The notes under the pieces: generated by a model
The model's input: only the letters and a program-made list of their open reading frames with translations
The model's database searches: none
Told to the model about the DNA's origin: nothing
Shown here: piece by piece, positions 8,544 through 16,616 of the stretch
Layout: every line of letters begins with the position of its first letter
Numbering within the stretch: the first letter of the stretch is position 1
Source: Deltaproteobacteria bacterium
GTDB lineage: Bacteria > Myxococcota_A > Polyangia > JAAYKL01
Reading direction: 5' to 3'
Length of the DNA: 64,000 nucleotides
NCBI GenBank assembly: GCA_030595125.1
Contig: JAUVDV010000009.1
Coordinates: 1-64,000, forward strand
Position numbers and translations under genes: made by a program

Positions 8544-9787
8544 TACATCACCTCCAGTCTGCGGTTACCCGCATTGGCGATGATGGCGTTACCCTCCGGG
8601 TCAATGTGGATGTCGAGCGGCAGGCTCAACTCCCCTTCCTGGGGCCCGAACGAGCCGTAATAGTCGGTGTAGGTGCCGGCCGGGAGCTCGAAGACCTCGA
8701 CCAGGTTCTGGTGGACGTCCAGGGCGTGAAGATTGCCCTGCGCGTCGACGGCCAGGCTCTGGATACGCACAAACTTGCCCTCCCAGTTTCCCGAGAAGGC
8801 GGCGGCGGGTCCGCCGAACGAGTTCAGCAAATCGCCTTCAAGGTTGTACACGCGAACCAGTGAGTTTTTCTGGTCGGCGACGTAGAGTCGACCATCATCC
8901 GCGCTCGGGTAGTGGATGGCCAATGCCGCCGGGAAGGACAGCGCGTTGTCTTCAATGTCGGTGGCGCCGATGTCGGCAAGGTGGAACCCGTCGGGGGAGA
9001 AGACTTTGACCAGGTCGGCCCTGCTGTCGACAACGTAGAGGTTGTTGTCCTTATCAAGAACCATGTCATTGGGCATCTGGATTTCGCCCTCTTCGATGAC
9101 GAGGAACTTGTCGCCGGCAGGGGTATAACCGGCGATCGTGTTCTGACCGTCGCTACCCACGTAGACGTTGCCCTGAGTATCGACCGCCACGCCCATCGGC
9201 TGGACCAGGTTTTTGATCTCGCCGGTGAGGTTGAGCTGGGCGTCATAGATGAACACCGAGCCCTGCTTGGCGTCGCTGACGTAGATGTTGTCGACCGGTC
9301 CGCCCTGGGTGATCCGCGAGGGGAAGAAGCTGGCGTGAACCAGGTTGGTGTCTCCCGGAATCGCCAGCACCTCGATGGTTGAGGTCGCCGTGTGTATCTC
9401 GTTGTCCGAATCGGTGACCTGGACCTCGACCGTGTAGTTGCCGGCCAGCGGGTAGGTCGTCGACGACGAGAGACCCAGTCCTGTCTTGCCGCTGCCGAAG
9501 CTCCAGGCGACGCTCTCCACCTGGACGTCGAGATCTCCGACCGCCGCTGTGAAGCTCACGTCGAGCGGCACGTTGCCGCTGATCGTGCTGGCGTTGATAT
9601 GCAAACCGGGCACGCTCAGGCCTGGAATGTCAAGCTGCACACTGGATATGCCGGGGTCGGCCACGTCGCGACCTGGTTCGGGTGTTTTACCGTCAACCGC
9701 ACATCCGACGATCAGCGCCGCGCAGATCACGCAGGCGGCTTGCAATTTGAAATACAGACATGCCCCTGTCGCCTCTTGAATTCTCAT
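8543..9787 (-). CDS. PKD/NHL-repeat lipoprotein
   Basis: A 414-aa lipoprotein. The ATG at 9787 is preceded by GGGAGA; longer upstream reading is out-of-frame noise from the neighbouring cytochrome. The leader ends in a good lipobox (ALIVGC, Cys32). Residues about 55-145 form a PKD-like Ig domain (VPLDVSFTAAVGD, YPLAGNYTVEVQVTDSD). From about residue 150 there are six NHL blades (VDNIYVSDAKQGSVFIYD, GNVYVGSDGQNTIAGY, NNLYVVDSRADLVKVFSPDG, RLYVADQKNSLVRVYN, GNLHALDVHQNLVEVFE, GNAIIANAGNRRLEVM). Its stop overlaps the ATG of the 17-haem cytochrome, mirroring the NHL/cytochrome pair on the other strand. Probably anchors or positions a cytochrome at the outer membrane. Confidence 0.88.
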   Translation of the reverse strand: MRIQEATGACLYFKLQAACVICAALIVGCAVDGKTPEPGRDVADPGISSVQLDIPGLSVPGLHINASTISGNVPLDVSFTAAVGDLDVQVESVAWSFGSGKTGLGLSSSTTYPLAGNYTVEVQVTDSDNEIHTATSTIEVLAIPGDTNLVHASFFPSRITQGGPVDNIYVSDAKQGSVFIYDAQLNLTGEIKNLVQPMGVAVDTQGNVYVGSDGQNTIAGYTPAGDKFLVIEEGEIQMPNDMVLDKDNNLYVVDSRADLVKVFSPDGFHLADIGATDIEDNALSFPAALAIHYPSADDGRLYVADQKNSLVRVYNLEGDLLNSFGGPAAAFSGNWEGKFVRIQSLAVDAQGNLHALDVHQNLVEVFELPAGTYTDYYGSFGPQEGELSLPLDIHIDPEGNAIIANAGNRRLEVM

Positions 9788-9866
9788 GAATTCTCCCTTT
9801 GCTTCAATTTCTAACCTTGTTGAATCGTACAGAAATTCAGTCTGACCGTCACTAAAGAAAACAATA

Positions 9867-12800
9867 TCAATATTGATGGCAGACATTACATTCGATGTTG
9901 TTCCACCAGCGATAGGGGCGACCCCAAACCGCTGAGGTATCATTGAGGTGGCACGACACGTTGCTGCAGGTCTCGGTGACGTCGTTGTAAGTCGCAGCCG
10001 CCAGGTTGAATGTGGAGTTGTAGGTGATGTTGTCGGTGGTGAAGGCCACATCCGGCTGACCGTTGACGTGGTTCAGGAACCCGTCGATGGGGACCGGCTG
10101 GTAGATCGACCAGTCGGTGACCAGGTCCCTGGTGCGCACACCCTGACTGGTGGCGGTGCCGTGGTGGCACGTGGCGCAGGCCAGCGGATCGAACCCCATG
10201 TTCCAGCCGTGAAGGTTCTCGTAGTTCTGGTCGTCGATCCAGGAGTGGGAGGCCCCGGCGCCGGCGGCCACCGTGAGATCCGTGTTTCGCGGCGGGAACC
10301 CGTGACAGCTGTTGCAGAACAGGGTGTCGCCCCAGGTGGGTGTGGTGTAGACCCGGCCGAAGGTCTCGGTGTAGGCCGGGTAGTAGTCGATCGGGTAACC
10401 GGTGAAGAGGAACTCACCCGGGCCGGGCGCGGCGCTGACCGGTTCGTCGACCGGACCCGGCACGTCGACGGTCAGCTCGCTGTGGCAGTAGACATCGGCG
10501 CAGGTACCCAGGGTGAAGGCGAAGCCGTCCGCGTCGAGGAACGTTGTGGCGCCGGGGGTGTAGGACGCGGTGGAGAGGTGCATCTCCTTCATCGAACCGA
10601 CAGGTGCGCCCGCCGGCGAGAGATCTATTTCGGCAGTTCCGCCGCCGGCGTTGGGCACGCCGTTGTTGTGGTTGGCTATGGGCAGCGGGTGGCAGTTCCC
10701 GCAGTTGAAAGCGTAGGCCGTGTTGCCCGGCAGCAGATCCGCTGTGTCCTCGGTTCCGCCGTAAGTTGCGTCACTGGTCAGGGCAGAGAAGTGTACCAGG
10801 TGCGATCCGGTGAGCGGAGGCAGCGCGTGGCATACGTCGCTTGCGCAGCTGGGGCTCACGGCCTGAATCAAACCGTCGATGTGGAACCCGCCGGCCACGT
10901 CGATCACCTCGAGGGCGGTGACCGTCTGTGGGTGGCACGGGTTGCAGGTGGTCTGCTGCGGGTGTGGTTGTGGCGGCGGTGAACCGTGACACGTGCCGCA
11001 GGCGGCCTCGCCCAGCCCCACAGTGGTCCAGTCCGGGGTCTTGTTGGTGCCGCCGCCGAGAGTGGCGCCGTGGCAGTACGTGTTGGTGCACTCTCCGGCT
11101 GTGGTGACACTCCAATCGGGTGTCAGCGTTCCGCCGGCGGTGGTCAGGGTGCTCCAGGTCAGCTCGGCAGGTGACGGGTCGATGTGGGCCGGTTCGCCGA
11201 CGGTCGTCGGGATGACGTGGCACTCATCGCAGTTGAACGCCAGCCGGATGGCGCCGTCGGTCAGGTGCGACTGGTGGGCGCCGACCGTGGTCAGGGCGGT
11301 GGAGCTGTTGCCGCTGGTGTCGAGCGGCGGTGCGTCGTTGTCCAGGCTACCGTGGCAGCTGTTGCAGGCCAGGTTGACGTCCACGATGCCGTCGATGTGC
11401 CGGTCCGGGTCGGCCCAGGTAGAGTCGGTGTTGATCACGTCACCGTGGCAACTGCCGCAAGAGGAACCCGCCGGGTGGGGCGAATCGGGCGGCAGGGCGT
11501 GGCACGCGCCGCAAGCTCCCGCAGTGCTGGCGGTGTTGGTCCAGAACGGTTCGGTAAGCGAGCCGCCGCTGTAGAGCGTGGTGCCGTGGCAGTAGGTTCC
11601 GGTGCAGGTCTCGCTGGCGGACACCCAGTTAGGTGTGGCTGAATCTGCCTGGGACAACAGGCTCCAGGTGATATCGGCCGGCGCCGTATCGAGATGGCCC
11701 GGATCGCCTACCGTGGCGGGAACGATGTGACAGTCCTGACAGACGATCTCGTTGTGCCAGCTCGATGTGCCGAGGTGTGCCTGGTGTGCGCCGACCGTGG
11801 TCAGCGTCGCGTCGCTGTTGCCGCTGGTGTCGAGCGGTGGTGCATCGTTGTCCACGCTACCGTGGCAGCTGTTACAGGCCAGGTTGACGTCCACGATGCC
11901 GTCGATGTGCCGGTCCGGGTCGGCCCAGGTAGAGTCGGTGTTGATCACGTCGCCGTGGCAACTGCCGCAAGAGGAACCCACCGGGTGGGGTGAATCGGGC
12001 GGCAGGGCGTGGCACGCGCCGCAGGCGGCTTGCGATCCGTCAACAGTGGTCCACGCCGGTTCGTTGATGGTTCCGCCCTCGATGAGGGTGGGTCCGTGGC
12101 AGTAAACGCCGGTGCAGGTCTCGGCGTCGTGGTCAAAGTCCGGAGTGGCGTCGTCGGCGTCGGCGAGCGTGCCCCAGGTAATCTCGGCGGGCGGCAGGTC
12201 GATATGGCCCGGTTCTTCTACGGTGGCGGGCAGTACATGGCAATCTTCGCAGGTGATCTCGTGATGCCAATCGCTGGCCCCGAGGTGGGACTGGTGCGCG
12301 CCCACGTCGACATCGCTCGTGTCGCTCGATCCCTCGACCGAGATCGGTGGCGCCGCGTTGTCTTCGTTGCCGTGGCAGGTGTTGCACATCATGCCCGAGA
12401 CCTCGACCACCCCGTTGATGTGGTAGCCGCCCTCCACGTCGATCTCGCCGGTGGCGGTGACCGAGTCCGGGTGGCACTGGTTGCAATCGGTGTTGCCGAC
12501 ATGGGGCGGCGGTGGTGGCGAGCCGTGGCAGGTGCCGCAGGCGGCCTCGCCGAGCCCGACCCGGTTCCAGATCGGCAGTTTGTTGGTCCCGCCGCCGAGA
12601 GTCGCTCCGTGGCAGTAGGTGTCGACGCAACGCAACATGGAGCGGTCCCAGATGGGTGTCACGCCGTGGGCGGTGGTGAGGTCGCCGAAGGTCAGATCTG
12701 CCGGCTTGGGATCGATGTGCCCCTCCTGGTCGACGGTTTCGGGGACCAGGTGGCACTCGTTGCAGTCGATCGCCTTGCGCAGCTCGCCGTCTGTGAGATG

Positions 12801-13004
12801 CGAACGGTGGGCGCCGACCTCGATGCGGTTTGTGGTGGTCTCGCCGTTCAGTCCCTTTGGCGGGGATGGGCTGGTCTCGTCGCCGTGACAGGCGCTGCAA
12901 TCTGGATAGCCCGGCAGGCCGTCGGCTAGCTGATCCTCGCAGCCGGTGGCGATGGCCGCCGAAGCGATTACGAGCAATAGCAGGATATGCCGCATGCTTG
13001 ACAT
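9867..13004 (-). CDS. 27-haem c-type cytochrome lipoprotein, internally repeated
   Basis: A 1045-aa giant cytochrome. The start at 13004 has GAGGTC 6-7 bases upstream and gives MSSMRHILLLLVIASAAIAT then GC, a lipobox-type leader; an alternative ATG at 13028 would overlap the upstream stop. I count 20 CXXCH and seven CX4CH motifs, 27 haem sites. The protein is built from units of about 170 residues with the order CXXCH (around IVPATV..GHI), CX4CH (CTGVYCHG type), CGXCH, CGSCH, CNSCH; two central units are nearly the same at DNA level with a 510-bp period. The C-terminal 370 residues match the 17-haem paralogue. It follows the 25-haem gene by 20 bases in the barrel-led operon. Confidence 0.9.
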   Translation of the reverse strand: MSSMRHILLLLVIASAAIATGCEDQLADGLPGYPDCSACHGDETSPSPPKGLNGETTTNRIEVGAHRSHLTDGELRKAIDCNECHLVPETVDQEGHIDPKPADLTFGDLTTAHGVTPIWDRSMLRCVDTYCHGATLGGGTNKLPIWNRVGLGEAACGTCHGSPPPPPHVGNTDCNQCHPDSVTATGEIDVEGGYHINGVVEVSGMMCNTCHGNEDNAAPPISVEGSSDTSDVDVGAHQSHLGASDWHHEITCEDCHVLPATVEEPGHIDLPPAEITWGTLADADDATPDFDHDAETCTGVYCHGPTLIEGGTINEPAWTTVDGSQAACGACHALPPDSPHPVGSSCGSCHGDVINTDSTWADPDRHIDGIVDVNLACNSCHGSVDNDAPPLDTSGNSDATLTTVGAHQAHLGTSSWHNEIVCQDCHIVPATVGDPGHLDTAPADITWSLLSQADSATPNWVSASETCTGTYCHGTTLYSGGSLTEPFWTNTASTAGACGACHALPPDSPHPAGSSCGSCHGDVINTDSTWADPDRHIDGIVDVNLACNSCHGSLDNDAPPLDTSGNSSTALTTVGAHQSHLTDGAIRLAFNCDECHVIPTTVGEPAHIDPSPAELTWSTLTTAGGTLTPDWSVTTAGECTNTYCHGATLGGGTNKTPDWTTVGLGEAACGTCHGSPPPQPHPQQTTCNPCHPQTVTALEVIDVAGGFHIDGLIQAVSPSCASDVCHALPPLTGSHLVHFSALTSDATYGGTEDTADLLPGNTAYAFNCGNCHPLPIANHNNGVPNAGGGTAEIDLSPAGAPVGSMKEMHLSTASYTPGATTFLDADGFAFTLGTCADVYCHSELTVDVPGPVDEPVSAAPGPGEFLFTGYPIDYYPAYTETFGRVYTTPTWGDTLFCNSCHGFPPRNTDLTVAAGAGASHSWIDDQNYENLHGWNMGFDPLACATCHHGTATSQGVRTRDLVTDWSIYQPVPIDGFLNHVNGQPDVAFTTDNITYNSTFNLAAATYNDVTETCSNVSCHLNDTSAVWGRPYRWWNNIECNVCHQY
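11334..12023 (-). repeat. 510-bp-period tandem repeat inside the 27-haem gene
   Basis: Bases 11334-11513 and 11844-12023 are nearly identical (a few scattered differences), and the units extend with lower identity on both sides. One unit is 170 codons and carries five haem motifs. It shows that the cytochrome has lengthened by unequal crossover. Confidence 0.8.
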
Positions 13005-13024
13005 TCTGCTGACCTCGTACGCCA

Positions 13025-14869
13025 TCATTTCGACCCAGAGTGACATCGCGCACACCAGCCGCGGCTATGACATACCGTACACTTCTCGGTGGACTTGACC
13101 CTGGCCGCCATCCCGTGGGCCGCACCCCACGCGCCACGGTGGTAGAGCGGCTTGGTTCGCCGGTGGCACGAGATGCATGTCCCGGTCTGGTGGCACTGCC
13201 GGCAGCGATCCCGGTTGAAGGAGGAGGCCACGCCGTGCATTCGCATCCGCCAGAGTCCCGTGTGGTCCTTCGGCCGGCGGGTGAGGTGACAGGTTACACA
13301 CTCGCGTTTTTTGTGGCACAGGAAGCAATCGTCGCCGTGATCTTCCAGGTAGCGCCACTCGGCTGCCTTGCCGTGTCGCGGTAACCAGGCCTTGTTGTGG
13401 CTGGCGGGCTCGATCCGGTCCTTGGCCTCGCCGTGACAGCGGACGCACCGTCTCTTGCTGATCTTGATGCCGTTTTCCTTGTGACAGTCAAAGCAGCGGT
13501 GGCAGGTCAGGACCTGCTGTGTCTCTTTCTGGGTGCCGTCGACAGTGGCCTGGTGACAGTCGATACACCCGGCCGCTCCTTCGTGGGTGCCGTGCAGGAA
13601 CTTGATGGTCATGCGCAGCGCCCGCGGCCCGATGTCGGTTGTCTGGGGTGTGCCCTCGTGACAGTCGGAGCAGGCCGATGTGGCCACGGTGGGCAGGGCG
13701 CCCTTGGTGCTGCGGTGGCAGTAGGTGCACTCGTCGGCGCCGTACTCCTCGGTGTGCAGCTTGTGGGACATGGCCCTGCGATTCTGGTGACAGGTCATGC
13801 ACGGGGTCTGGCCGTGGCAATCGGTGCACTGTTTGCCGTGCTTCTTGGACGCGTCCTCTTCGGAGCGCTCGCCGTGGACCTGGCACCAGTCGCCGGCGTG
13901 TGAGGCGGGCGTGACCTTGGCCATGTCTTTGCCGTGGCACTTTGCGCAATCGGTAGCCGCGATCTCGATGCCGTTCTCCTCATGACACTTGAAGCAGCCC
14001 ACGTAGGTCATGACCGGTTGGGTCGCCTTCTGGGAGCCGTCGACCGTGGCCTTGTGACAATCAATGCACTCGGCCGTTCCTTCGTGGGTGTTGTGCGTGA
14101 ATTTGATGCCCAGGGGCGCCGCCCGCAGTCCGATGTTTTTGGTCTGGGGGTCACCCTCGTGACAGTCGGAGCAGGCCGATGTGGCCACGGTGGGCAGGGC
14201 GCCCTCTGTACTGCGGTGGCAGTGGGTGCACTCGTCGGCGCCGTACTCCTCGGTGTGCAGCTTGTGGGACATGCCCCTGCGATTCTGGTGACAGGTCATG
14301 CACGGGGTCTGGCCGTGGCAATCGGTGCACTGCATGCCGTGCTTCTTGAACGCGTCTTCTTTGGAGCGTTTGCCGTGGGTCTTGCGCCAGTCGCCGGCGT
14401 GCGAGGAGGGTGTGACCTTGGCCATGTCTTTGCCGTGGCACTTTGCGCATTCGGCAGCCGCGATCTCGATGCCGTTCTCCTCGTGACAGGCATTACAATG
14501 ATCCAGGTCCATGACCGGCTTACCCGAGGTGTGCGTCTCCTGCGCAGTCGTCTTGTGGCAGTCGATGCAGTCGCCCACGTCGGTGTGGGTCTTGTGATTG
14601 AACTCGAGCGCCAGATCGCGTTTGGGGCCGGGGACAGAGTATGGCGGCAACGCCTCGTCGTGACAGTTCTCGCAGTAGTCGGCGGCCAGCGTCGGCAATT
14701 CGCCCTTGGCGGGCTCGATGTTGTGGCACTCGGGACACGACGCGCCGTTCTCGATGTGTTCCACGTGCAGGAAGACGGCCGGCTCGCCGGCGTAGAACGA
14801 GGCAGAGAACACGGTCGTCGCGGCGGCGATCGTGATGGCGAGGAATGCCTTGTTGTAACTGGTCAGCAT
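13025..14869 (-). CDS. 25-haem c-type cytochrome, c7/class III-like repeats
   Basis: A 614-aa exported cytochrome with 25 CXXCH motifs and no CX4CH. The N-terminal leader (FLAITIAAATTVFSASFYA) is a signal peptide without lipobox, so the protein is probably periplasmic or threaded through the barrel encoded just upstream. Close haem spacing with intervening HXXH-like His (KLHTEEYG, FNHKTHTDVGDC) suggests bis-His ligation as in c3/c7 cytochromes. Two copies of a 7-haem, 167-residue unit (KCHGKDMAKVTP ... CSDCHEG) are tandemly repeated with a 501-bp DNA period. Its start lies 11 bases after the barrel gene, which suggests a porin-cytochrome arrangement as in Mtr/Omb-type conduits. Confidence 0.92.
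   Translation of the reverse strand: MLTSYNKAFLAITIAAATTVFSASFYAGEPAVFLHVEHIENGASCPECHNIEPAKGELPTLAADYCENCHDEALPPYSVPGPKRDLALEFNHKTHTDVGDCIDCHKTTAQETHTSGKPVMDLDHCNACHEENGIEIAAAECAKCHGKDMAKVTPSSHAGDWRKTHGKRSKEDAFKKHGMQCTDCHGQTPCMTCHQNRRGMSHKLHTEEYGADECTHCHRSTEGALPTVATSACSDCHEGDPQTKNIGLRAAPLGIKFTHNTHEGTAECIDCHKATVDGSQKATQPVMTYVGCFKCHEENGIEIAATDCAKCHGKDMAKVTPASHAGDWCQVHGERSEEDASKKHGKQCTDCHGQTPCMTCHQNRRAMSHKLHTEEYGADECTYCHRSTKGALPTVATSACSDCHEGTPQTTDIGPRALRMTIKFLHGTHEGAAGCIDCHQATVDGTQKETQQVLTCHRCFDCHKENGIKISKRRCVRCHGEAKDRIEPASHNKAWLPRHGKAAEWRYLEDHGDDCFLCHKKRECVTCHLTRRPKDHTGLWRMRMHGVASSFNRDRCRQCHQTGTCISCHRRTKPLYHRGAWGAAHGMAARVKSTEKCTVCHSRGWCARCHSGSK
13650..14331 (-). repeat. 501-bp-period tandem repeat inside the 25-haem gene
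   Basis: Bases 13650-13830 and 14151-14331 are nearly identical, and similarity continues on both sides. One unit is 167 codons with seven CXXCH motifs. Confidence 0.8.
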
Positions 14870-14879
14870 ACCGTTTCCT

Positions 14880-16508
14880 CTAATACCTCTGCGTCAGTGT
14901 CAGCATGACCGTGTGCACCTTGCGATCAAACACCTCGAATTCGTAGCGCAGGCCGGCCGAGAGCCAATCGAACGGGCGGTAGGCCACTTCGCCGAAATAG
15001 GTGCGTACGCTTTCAATTTCTTTTACGTCTACGTAATAGTCGTACTTGAACCTTTGATAGTAGGTTCCCGCCTCGACTTTGAGCGGATCGAGCTCCCAGC
15101 CTGCCGAACCGCCGATCGAGAACAGATTCTCGCTGTTCAGATCTGCCGATTTGTGGGTGTAGTGGAACTCGCCGACGATCCCGGCGAACGGTCCCGCTAT
15201 TCCGATGTCGACCGCCTGGAGCCAGAGGTACGCGCGACCGTAGTCGCGGTTGAAATCGGTGGCGTCGTCGGCAGTCAGCAGCCGCCCGCCCCAGCCGGCG
15301 TGGATGGTGTAGGTGCCGGCCTTTGTGGTGAAGGCCTTCCACAGATCGGCGTTTAGCTTGATATGGGGAAGGCTCGCGCCGAGCACAGCGTAGAAAGGAT
15401 CTTCTTTCTCGTTGATCTCACGAAGCGTGACGATCTGGGCGTCGGCCTTTACGTCGAAGCCGACCTCCTGTTCTGACCACACGGCGCTCGCGGCGCCTCC
15501 GGCCAGCGCCGGGGCGTCGTTGATGCCGCGGAAGTAACCCTTTAAATAGAGCAAATGCTCGTAGCGGTACCAGGCGGCCACGCCGTAGGAGTGGTCGATG
15601 ATCGCCTCGCGGTCGTCGTCGGCATCTATGGGGGTGAGGTCCTCTTTTTCGAAGCGGTAGTCGAGCTCGATCCGCAGCTCGCGAATGGGGCGAATCACAA
15701 ACCCGCCCGAGGCCAGCCAGTCCTCGAAGAAGGCTGCGTCGATCTCGAAAAAGTGCACCGACCGGCCGCCGAAGGCGAAAACGTCGAGGAACGGCCTGGA
15801 CAGCGCGAGTTCCACCGCGCCGCCGTCGAAGGAGACGAGCGGCCCGTGTTCCGAGACTTGTCGCCCGGCCCGTCCCAGGGCAAAAAGGTCGCGCGAGTGA
15901 TACTCGGCGTAGAGTGTGTAGAGATCGATCCACAGCGGGATGCCGTAGGTCTGGGACTCGTCGTAGGGCGAGGAGAAACCCGAGTAATCGCCGTCCGGGT
16001 ATTTGCCGTCCACGTCGGCCCACAACCCCATGGCGACGTCGGCCAGGAAATGATCCTCGCTCTCCGAGAGCGTGCCGCTGAGCATCAGGCGCAGGTCGTG
16101 GTCGGTCTCGGGACCTGGGGCTGCGGCGGGGTCAGGCGTCATACTCGAGATGGTGTCGTCGACCACGGGCGCGGTGGAGTAGCGAAACCGGTATTGTTCG
16201 AGGGCGTCGAAGCGGAAGTACCACTCGCGCGCCTCGTCATCGACGGTAGTGTCCTCGGTGGTCGGGGCGTCATCCTCTGTTTCAGCTTCGGTGGTTTCGG
16301 TGGTTTCGGCGGTCTCGCTCTCGGTCTCCGGCGGGGTTTCTGCAGTCTCGCTCTCGGTCTTCGGAGCGGTTTCGGCGGACGGCTTTTCGGGGGTCTCTTC
16401 ACCCTGGTCGGGTGCGGCGAAGGCGCCCGCAGGAAGGACGAGCGCAACGGCAATGATCAACCAGTGAAGACCTGTGCCGAATGTTGTTCTCATCATCACC
16501 ATGAGCAT
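14880..16508 (-). CDS. Predicted outer-membrane beta-barrel (porin partner of cytochromes)
   Basis: A 542-aa exported protein. A signal peptide (LHWLIIAVALVLPAGAFAA) is followed by a Glu/Thr/Pro-rich stretch (residues about 33-90) and then about 440 residues with alternating hydrophobic/polar strands rich in Tyr, Trp and Phe (WYFRFDALEQYRFRYS, LYTLYAEYHSRDLFALG, RAYLWLQAVDIGIAGPFAG). The C-terminus ends in strand plus aromatic residue (HTVMLTLTQRY), as expected for outer-membrane barrels. It heads the operon with the 25- and 27-haem cytochromes, so a conduit sheath analogous to MtrB/OmbB is the best guess; no family signature was recognised. Start uncertain: several Met codons (16508 to 16493), none with a strong ribosome binding site. 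Confidence 0.72.
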   Translation of the reverse strand: MLMVMMRTTFGTGLHWLIIAVALVLPAGAFAAPDQGEETPEKPSAETAPKTESETAETPPETESETAETTETTEAETEDDAPTTEDTTVDDEAREWYFRFDALEQYRFRYSTAPVVDDTISSMTPDPAAAPGPETDHDLRLMLSGTLSESEDHFLADVAMGLWADVDGKYPDGDYSGFSSPYDESQTYGIPLWIDLYTLYAEYHSRDLFALGRAGRQVSEHGPLVSFDGGAVELALSRPFLDVFAFGGRSVHFFEIDAAFFEDWLASGGFVIRPIRELRIELDYRFEKEDLTPIDADDDREAIIDHSYGVAAWYRYEHLLYLKGYFRGINDAPALAGGAASAVWSEQEVGFDVKADAQIVTLREINEKEDPFYAVLGASLPHIKLNADLWKAFTTKAGTYTIHAGWGGRLLTADDATDFNRDYGRAYLWLQAVDIGIAGPFAGIVGEFHYTHKSADLNSENLFSIGGSAGWELDPLKVEAGTYYQRFKYDYYVDVKEIESVRTYFGEVAYRPFDWLSAGLRYEFEVFDRKVHTVMLTLTQRY

Positions 16509-16616
16509 GTGGGGCTAGAAGAAAGTCCTTTGCGCTCGTTCGTCATTGCTTGAACTGTATGTAGACTTTGAATACCTGTTACCGGGCGAAAAGTAAACTC
16601 GAAGGGCCGGAGGATA

